From contig NC_092806.1 in NCBI RefSeq assembly GCF_040954645.1, forward strand, positions 27,863,644 through 27,927,643: a stretch of DNA of 64,000 nt, written 5' to 3'. This document shows positions 33,114 through 64,000 of the stretch, one piece after another. Source of the DNA: Diabrotica undecimpunctata (taxonomy: Eukaryota; Arthropoda; Insecta; Coleoptera; Chrysomelidae). Position 1 is the stretch's first letter, and each line of letters begins with the position of its first letter. Below the pieces are notes generated by a model that saw only the letters and a program-made list of their open reading frames with translations, was not told the origin of the DNA and made no database searches. The position numbers and the translations under genes were made by a program.

Positions 33114-34111
33114 CACTTCCAAAAACTACATTGAAAGCTAAAACATAATCAATGAGAGTCTAACAATTAGCGACAATTGAAACATGTGTAGGAACTATAT
33201 TCAAGAAGCAGCAAATAACATCCATGGTGAATGAACTGATACAATCAATACATAAGGTTAATCTAAAACTCATCTTTGTTTACTTCTCTCCCCCAAACTT
33301 ATTTTGATAATATGAACCTGTTCCATTCCAAGGTTTAAAACTGTTCAAGTTACAATAATCCAGAATAACAAAATATTTCAAGAATATACTCATATTTTTA
33401 CCCATTTCTTAATGATAACAAAATACCTATATTTTCCTATCTACAGAGATGGTCTGCCTTCGATATTATTATACAAATGTGGATGAAGAGCCTGTATGAA
33501 TGAGACGAACAGAGAAACATGATATATTAAAATGCAGTACACCTTTTAAAAACAAAACTATGACACCACATTCTGGAAAACAAAATTCATTCCTGAAATA
33601 AGAATCTTACATATAAAATAAGAATCTTAAGCTGATTTATTAGAATCAATTTTATTATTAAAATTATTTATCAACATCAATAATTAAATTCCATTTAAGA
33701 TCAAAGACCTAAATTTATATCAGAATTTTTTACAAATATTGCTTTCCCTTTAAAAACGTTCACCACCCATTCATATATAATTCTAAACATATTGAAACAG
33801 TTGAGAAATATGAACAATTGTCCGTATAACTTGTAGTGTAAACAAAAGTTAAAAATTGTTGTGAAAATTTAAATTTTTTGCATTTTATCTATTCAATTAA
33901 TTTTAATCACAAATAGGTGGAATATATATGAATAAATAACAGATCATTAATGTAACTTTAATTATAGCACTTTACAAACACATACAAAAATTTACAGTTA
34001 AACAAACCCCTAAAAATTATGAAAGCAGTTCTTTTTGAAAATTAACTCAAATACCTACTTAAATTAAAACTAGATATATAAATAAAACAAAAGATTGTTA
34101 GTATAATATTT
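33114..34111. other. Intergenic DNA and 3' UTR of the RS-rich gene
   Basis: AT-rich, no gene seen. The part nearest 34111 is presumably 3' UTR of the minus-strand gene. Confidence 0.5.
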
Positions 34112-35038
34112 TCATTTTACAAGAGGTCTAGACTTGGAATCATCATCACAGCATGCAGCTTTGTACTTTCTCACCTCACTCATATACATAGACCAAGCAT
34201 CATGTGATGAGCTCTCCTCAGAAGTTGGAGGCTTTGGTTTTTGCACCATGCCAGTTTTTAATACTTTACCACCTCTTCTCTTACCAAATATTGGAATTGG
34301 TTTTGGAGCTACAACTGGTGGAGGTTCTTCAACTTTCTTTTGTTGTTCTTGCATTTTCTTAAACATTTCTAAAAATGAACCATCATTTTTGAAAACATTA
34401 TCTTTTGTAGTATCTTCTACTGATGGATTAAATTGAGAATTTATATCTTGCATATTAGTATCTCTTTCTTCAGATGATCTTTGAGGAGATCGTCTGTGCT
34501 TTAATTTACTTGATTTATATGATCTTGAGTGACTTTTTGACCTAGATTTAGATCTGGAATGTTTTGGAGATCGTCTTCGCTTGTGTCTATGCCTTCGATA
34601 GTAAGATGGTGAGCGAGATCGACTTTTAGAAGAACTGTATCTTCTCCTTCTATGACGAGAGCGGGACCTTGATCGTCGAGATCGGCCCTTAGATCTAGAT
34701 CTAGAATGTCGTCTTCGAAATCTCTCACGAGATTGACTTCTAGACTTTGATCTAAATCTGCGATCTAAGTACCGTTTCTCATACTCAACATACTCAGGAT
34801 TTTTTAAATATGGATTGACTAGATCTATGGGTCTACCTGCTGGCTCGTTTTCCTCATCTTCCCTTTCTATGGACATTTCTTTCTCTGATCTATGGCCTGG
34901 ATCATCATTAATTTCTTCTAGTAGAAGATCTTCAGTTCCCGGAGGCGGGGGTATATTCCATTCTACAGGAACAGGATTCATCTGTGGGAAGTATGATGAT
35001 TGACCTACAAGAGAACTTGCAGGTATAATTAAATGCAA
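34112..35038 (-). CDS. RS-domain protein with TRIR-like C-terminus
   Basis: The frame runs 308 codons from an ATG at 35038, but TCTCTTGTAG at 35014-35005 is a strong acceptor and TTCAG/GTACTG at 35290/35289 a strong donor. With that 285-nt intron the upstream exon is noncoding and the start is the ATG at 34981 (289 residues). From that start: a PVPVEWNIPPPPG segment, an acidic patch, an arginine-serine region (about residues 75-170), then NDGSFLEMFKKM, PIFGKRRGG, LKTGMVQK and the C-terminus DAWSMYMSEVRKYK...SRPLVK. The last four blocks match human TRIR (C19orf43, telomerase RNA component interacting RNase) as I remember it. RS regions suggest a nuclear pre-mRNA role. Human TRIR lacks the RS part. 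Divergent from HYPK. Confidence 0.85.
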   Translation of the reverse strand: MHLIIPASSLVGQSSYFPQMNPVPVEWNIPPPPGTEDLLLEEINDDPGHRSEKEMSIEREDEENEPAGRPIDLVNPYLKNPEYVEYEKRYLDRRFRSKSRSQSRERFRRRHSRSRSKGRSRRSRSRSRHRRRRYSSSKSRSRSPSYYRRHRHKRRRSPKHSRSKSRSKSHSRSYKSSKLKHRRSPQRSSEERDTNMQDINSQFNPSVEDTTKDNVFKNDGSFLEMFKKMQEQQKKVEEPPPVVAPKPIPIFGKRRGGKVLKTGMVQKPKPPTSEESSSHDAWSMYMSEVRKYKAACCDDDSKSRPLVK

Positions 35039-35976
35039 AAGGTAAAAAATAGTTCATCTTGCTGGTAAAAGTTTGTAAAGTGCTATTTTTTTAAAATAAT
35101 GCAATAAATTCAATAGGCATTAAAATTAACTTTGCAGAGAGATGTTAGATAATCAATCAACCAACTCCTTGTTGACATGCCGAAATAAAATAGATCATTA
35201 TAAAAACATCTAAATGTGCAAACGAACAAATTCACACCCTAAATTAAAAGTAATTTCTCACAATAATTTTACCCTACAAATAGCAGTACCTGAATTAAAT
35301 GCTGGATTATATTTTCCTCAAAATTCTTTTCCAAAATATGTCTGCCACTTTAGCTGAATGAACAAAAGTACGACTAGCGACAGTTGGCGATATGGACCGA
35401 TTTTTTACGATTTACATTTTATGTAAGAGTATGTTCAGAATATCAGTTGAAATGCAAATGACCTTCACGTAAATTCAGGACCATAAAATATAATAATTTA
35501 TTATATTCTCAAGTCAGGGTCAGCATGTCAGCAATACTTTTGCTATTTTATTTATTAAACAGTTTGTTATTTCCACTGTCAAAGTTGTGAAATAAAATTA
35601 GAGAAAAAAATTCTTTTTGTTTATAATTTGAAACATCTGTTTGCGCAACTTGAACAAAACTTGGATTGACTTATTTATGTACCTTGCTTGATGGCAAAAA
35701 CGTAATTAATTTTTATTTCTTGGAATTTAAAACAAGGTTGTTATTTAAACTCCCATGAAAAACCGCCATGCTAATCACAGAATAAGAAATTTAACTCCTA
35801 AAAAGAAGAAATTTTAAGATGAAAATGGCAATGCAGGCAATGGGCATCACAATCAAATTACGTCAAGACGTCAATTGTCAATGCGCGCATGTGAAAATTA
35901 TAGAAATAGAAGTTATATATTTATTTTTGAAATAGAATTCTTTAAATTGGAAACTTAAAATTTATAATTTAGAACA

Positions 35977-36333
35977 ATGGCAGATGATCAAGCAATTAAT
36001 GGAAGCGCTGAAGACTTACCAGAAAAGAATCAAAAAAAAGTTGCCAAATACGATAGTGGAGCAGCCGATCTGGAAAAAGTTACAGATTATGCAGAAGAAA
36101 AAGAAATATCTACCCAAGATGTAGCAAATGCAATATCAGCTATAGGTGATAGAAGAAATAAAGATGCTTTAGAAAAACAAGCTAGAGAAAAAGAACTGTT
36201 GAAAGTATCAATTAAAAAGGAAGATGTGGATTTGATTGTTCGCGAAATGGAAATATCTAGAACTTTGGCAGAAAGGACTCTTAGGGAATATCATGGGAAT
36301 GTTGTAAATGCTTTGATAGCATTGACCAATTGA
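35977..36333 (+). CDS. HYPK: Huntingtin-interacting protein K (HYPK)
   Basis: HYPK is a small chaperone-like cofactor that binds the ribosome-associated NatA N-terminal acetyltransferase. Single exon, 118 residues. The acidic and lysine-rich N-terminal half contains KYDSGAADLEKVTDYAEEKE, the family signature. The C-terminal half is the UBA-like domain (EDVDLIVREMEISRTLAERT and HGNVVNALIAL). Length is close to human HYPK. The ATG at 35977 is followed by MADDQ. AATAAA at 36388-36393, about 55 nt after the stop. The 0.6-1.0 kb to the left is shared with the divergent RS-rich gene. Confidence 0.95.
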   Translation: MADDQAINGSAEDLPEKNQKKVAKYDSGAADLEKVTDYAEEKEISTQDVANAISAIGDRRNKDALEKQAREKELLKVSIKKEDVDLIVREMEISRTLAERTLREYHGNVVNALIALTN

Positions 36334-36850
36334 ACTTTATTATATTAAAAAGAACAATTTTAGTCCTGACAGTAAGAATATTTTCCAAATAAAACAGTGA
36401 ACACTATTATTTTTTGTTTTTACAAAATTGGCACTGTTTAGGTGACAATGAACCTTTTTTAAGTGTAGTACTTTACCATGTCTACTACTATGCATTTATT
36501 GTTACTAAATTAATTAATAAGGAATGATTTGTTCCAAGTTGGTAATTAAGAATTGTCTTGGATGTTCTATGTATTACTGTAATTTGTCAACTAAAATGTA
36601 ATAAGAATTAGATATATAGCAGTTTTTGTATATTCTATTGATGGATAATTCTGACACATTTGAACAGATTATCCTTAAATGATCTGTTTTTTTTTTATCC
36701 AATGATGGTTGGTTAATCTCAATTGGTTGTGTTGAAGAAGCCTTTAGAGTTTTGCTGTTTATTTAGGAAAAATGTTAAAAATTTATTTAATAATTTTAGC
36801 AATTCTTTATGACCAACTTTTTTGTACATCTATAACTTTAATAGTAATAT

Positions 36851-38464
36851 AAAAGCCCCTTCCGAACTAAGTTGGCCCAAAGTCATATTTTTCAAAAATT
36901 TGTTTTTAAGGAGCTTTATTGTGATCTTCATTTATTCTTATTTGTATAACACCAAATGTTAAATCAATAAAACTAATAACTACAACAGGATAAATCTAAA
37001 AAAATATACAATGTAGGCACATAATCGATTTGAAAGTTCACCATTTAGTAACGCCACCTTTATTCTTTATGATCTCCAAAATTGTTTGAGGCATAGTTTT
37101 AACTAACAATACAAAATTCTGGTGTGAAGGAATCCCATCTTTCTTGAAGTCTGCTTCAATTCAGGAATTGTTCTAGTGGTTGGTTTACAGCACTTTTTTC
37201 ATCTCTTGCTAAAAATTTTCTATGGGAGATATATCAGGATCTGAAAACATTGTACCATAGTTTTGCATCCATTTCAAACTCTTTTGATGTATGGCATCCT
37301 ACACTAGCCTGTTGGAAGACAAAATATTGCAGTTCCTCCATAATAGATCAAAGAGATTGTTCTAAAATGTCCACATATTTGATTATATGTAAAATTCCTT
37401 CAATAATATGAAATTTTCCTACACCTTTATTGTAAATATCTATACATTTCATCCCAAATCGTAACTGATTCAGGAAATATCACTTTTCTTTCTACACAGT
37501 CCAGTCAGGAAACTCATGTTTGCTGCATGTTCAGCAAATAATGTGAATTTGACTAAACCCACTTGAGATCTTGACTCATCCCTCCATTGTATCGCCTTCC
37601 AATGTTTAAAAGTCTAGTCCTTATTTTACTTAGTCCACTTAACCCTATTTTTCTTTTGTGGTGACATCCAAAGTGGCTTTTCTTAGCCTGCAACAGAATC
37701 GTGAATTCTCAGTATGGTTTTTATTCATGTTTTAACCAAATGGCTTAATTTATGTATAGTAAATCTCAACTCTCTGTGATATGTGAATCTAGGAATTTGC
37801 CTTCCAACAGCACTACTTCACAGAATACTTGGTTCAAAATATTTTACATGCTGATTTTTTTGTCATTTTTCCTAATACTCTTCTGTTTGGCTTTTTCTCT
37901 CATTGTGGCAACTGAGCCTGTAGTTTTATTGCTTCTAACTATATTTCTTACACTACACCATGATAATTAATTAAAAACTCTTATGAATACATTTTTTTAT
38001 TAATAATCTTTCCTTTATCCTTTCAAACCTTGAGGAGGAGGTACTGGGGTTCTTAGGATACAGCCAGTTTCAGATTGAATCTTAATTAATTGTCAAGCCA
38101 CACATATACTATATAAGACTACAAAATTTCTAAAATGCATCTGCCAATTGTGATTCAATTTTTTAGAGCCACCTTATGTAATTATAACATTAGTTATCAT
38201 GGTACACATGGCTACTCTTTATGTAATTATAACATTAAATTGGATTCATCTATGGTAGGAAACATTTTAATTTGTTGCAGTTCTGATATTATCAAAGTTT
38301 ATAAAAATAACGGATTACATGGTTTTTTTTCTGTTGAATGATATTAAAAATTTCATATTACTTAACTTGGGGACCAACAAAAGCAGTTAGTACATATAAT
38401 TTTTTATAGTGACCAAAAAACTGTGATTTTAAAGTTGGCCTATCTGACTTGGGAAGGGGCTCAT
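36851..38464 (-). mobile_element. Tc1/mariner-type element, decayed
   Basis: Inverted ends AGCCCCTTCC (left, then GAACTAAGTTGGCC) and, reversed, AGCCCCTTCC (then CAAGTCAGATAGGCC), with TA-rich flanks. The minus-strand transposase end reads KWMQNYGTMFSDPDISPIENF and closes with MPQTILEIIKNKGGVTKW and a stop near 37040, the standard Tc1 C-terminus. Heavily frameshifted. Confidence 0.75.
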
Positions 38465-38802
38465 ATATGTCTAAATAGTTTATTTACAAGTGATCATTAT
38501 TACAGAAACATCTGTCCTTAGTAATTAACTTTGTGAAAATTCAGGAGAAAGCAATGTTTTATTTACAACACAAATGTAATTTTGACCTAACAATCACCTA
38601 TTAGAAAAATGTTTTCTACAATTTTGTAAATAAATCAAAAACTTATATTGTAAGTGTATTTGAAGGTATGTTTTAACAAGAATAAGTCAATTTCTACTAT
38701 CAGGTATTAAAAAAAATGGGATGACTAGAGCCAAAGAAAACAATTTCTGGGTAAAACATTTAATATTTAAATAAAAAATATAACTAAATAAATAGTTTCC
38801 AT

Positions 38803-40378
<1,576 letters not shown>

Positions 40379-40927
40379 AATATTATTTGAAAAATATTCA
40401 AAGTTCAAATAAAATGAAAATTTTTTGACGACTATGACGTGACATACGATATCTTCTTCTAATTTGTTACTACGTTGAGGAGGAAAACCACAGAACACAG
40501 ATATTTAGTTGAATTTGGTTGAATGATAAATTTGACCTTTGTAACAAGGAAAAGGAAATTGAATTACTTGTCACATGCCAATTTACATGTAGTCGTACCA
40601 TACCCGTCACTGTACCAACGCAGTAGAAATCGATTTGGATTGAGCTTAACATTCTCAAGCTTGGCAGCATTTGTTAGCAGCCCTGTTTCTTAACGAAAAT
40701 AAAGTGTTCCCCTAAAATATCTACAAAATTTGAAAGGTAAAAATCTAACTAGATACAAATAAAGTATATTTATTGCTTTAATATGGTTAATCCAATTTTG
40801 GAGTTTGTCATAAAAGAGTCAGGTATGGCTGTTAATTACGTCAGTAGTTTTTATATCTAAAATTAATGTTTTATTAACATTTTAGCAATAATTCCTGGGT
40901 GATGTATATTGAACAGTAACTTTTAAA
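40379..40927. promoter_or_regulatory. Divergent region between HINT and the ZAD zinc-finger gene
   Basis: 550 bp between opposite start codons. TTAACATTTTAG before 40887 looks like an acceptor, so the zinc-finger gene probably has a noncoding 5' exon in this interval. Confidence 0.45.
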
Positions 40928-63264
<22,337 letters not shown>

Positions 63265-63329
63265 GTAATTTTGTATTTTTTAAACATTTATTAACGTAGA
63301 CCACTTATTTGCATTTTAATTTATTCTTT

Positions 63330-63545
63330 TCTTCTTAAAGTTCCATCTCCTATCGGAGGTTGGATATCATAACGGCTATGGTCACTTTGTTAGCTGCTGC
63401 TCTGAAAAGTTGTAGTGAACTACAGTTAAACCATTCTCTAAGGTTTTTCAGCCAGGAGATGCGTCTTCTTTCTATGCTTCTTCTTCCTTGGATCCTTCCT
63501 TGCATAATAATTCTCAGCAGCTCATATTTTTCTCCTCTGGTTATG
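63330..63545 (-). pseudogene. Non-LTR reverse transcriptase C-terminal relic
   Basis: Minus-strand pieces read EKYELLRIIMQGRIQG, then ERRRISWLKNLREWF, then LQLFRAAANKVTIAVMISNLR with frame changes. This is the same LINE tail type as element B. It follows the last visible exon of the zinc-finger gene. 63546-64000 holds nothing I can assign. Confidence 0.65.
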
Positions 63546-64000
63546 GTTAATTATTTAATTTATTATCGTTGATTAAATTGCTTATTTATAGAGATTCGGC
63601 ATTATTTTAACGTGTGTATTGTACGACAAATATATATTTCCCCTATCATCCCCTATTCTCGAGTGAAATGAACAAAGGCCGTTTTTTTCAAATATTACAA
63701 ATTCTTGCAAATATGCCGACTGTGTGTTTATAAACGGCCGAAAAGGTAAAACTATTGAAAGTTACTTGTGGGTCATCTTACACATGAAACTATAAATTTG
63801 TTTATTGTTGCTTTTGAAAATTAGACAGTTCCAGTGAAAAAAAAACATCATAAATTTGAAAAATTTCGCTGTGCAAATGGATAAAATATCAATCAGATCA
63901 AAAGAAATGGACACAGTATCCTAGACATCTTCTTTGTGTATTCAAGCGTTGGCTATCGTCATATTGACAAGCTGATGAAATGATTCTCGGTCGGCAGCTA

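Noticed and set aside
34501..34728. 75-codon minus-strand frame rich in D and L
   Set aside because: A shifted reading of the arginine-serine repeat codons of the RS-rich gene.

Overview
This is nuclear DNA of an animal, almost certainly an insect. Genes are split by introns with GT-AG boundaries, the background is AT-rich, and transposon debris is dense and deeply nested. A ZAD-type C2H2 zinc-finger gene (ZAD is an arthropod-lineage domain) and animal housekeeping genes are present. A beetle is plausible from the style of the repeats, but that is a guess. No CRISPR array, operon or rRNA gene was seen, and no tRNA gene was recognised by eye.

Layout. 1-8549: a tektin-3-like gene (+), six exons, 5' end outside the window. 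8830-9056: an unrecognised minus-strand terminal exon candidate. 10558-11597: COX11 (-), head-to-head with mRpL42 (+, 12006-12362). 13024-14170: a decayed hAT transposon. 15047-15295: COX6B (-). 16.0-33.1 kb: a transposon-rich block with a small hAT with a perfect 8-bp target duplication, a Tc1 element, two pogo-like PHD-tailed elements, a Tigger element, a MITE and several reverse-transcriptase (RT) tails. 34112-35290: an RS-rich protein with a TRIR-like C-terminus (-), head-to-head with HYPK (+, 35977-36333). 36851-38464: a Tc1 relic. 38803-40378: a HINT1/HINT2-type histidine-triad gene (-), head-to-head with a ZAD zinc-finger gene (+) whose eight coding exons run from 40928 to at least 63264.

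The zinc-finger gene holds the most complex structure. Its 8.6-kb second intron carries a 3.1-kb DNA transposon with a conserved but broken transposase, a fold-back MITE, and a 2.87-kb piggyBac inserted at TTAA inside that MITE. Later introns carry RT fragments, a solo-LTR-like insertion, a Helitron relic, and a three-level nest (TIR element inside RT element B inside RT element A) with readable target duplications.

Several host genes serve mitochondria or protein homeostasis (COX11, COX6B, mRpL42, HYPK, HINT). Three pairs share divergent intergenic regions of about 0.4-1 kb. Tektin is an axonemal protein, and the zinc-finger protein is a probable DNA-binding regulator. No wholly new system is proven. 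The observations most worth checking are a duplicated splice donor in tektin, a GC-AG intron plus a possible mitochondrial leader in HINT, the RS-TRIR architecture, and the intronic 3.1-kb transposon family.
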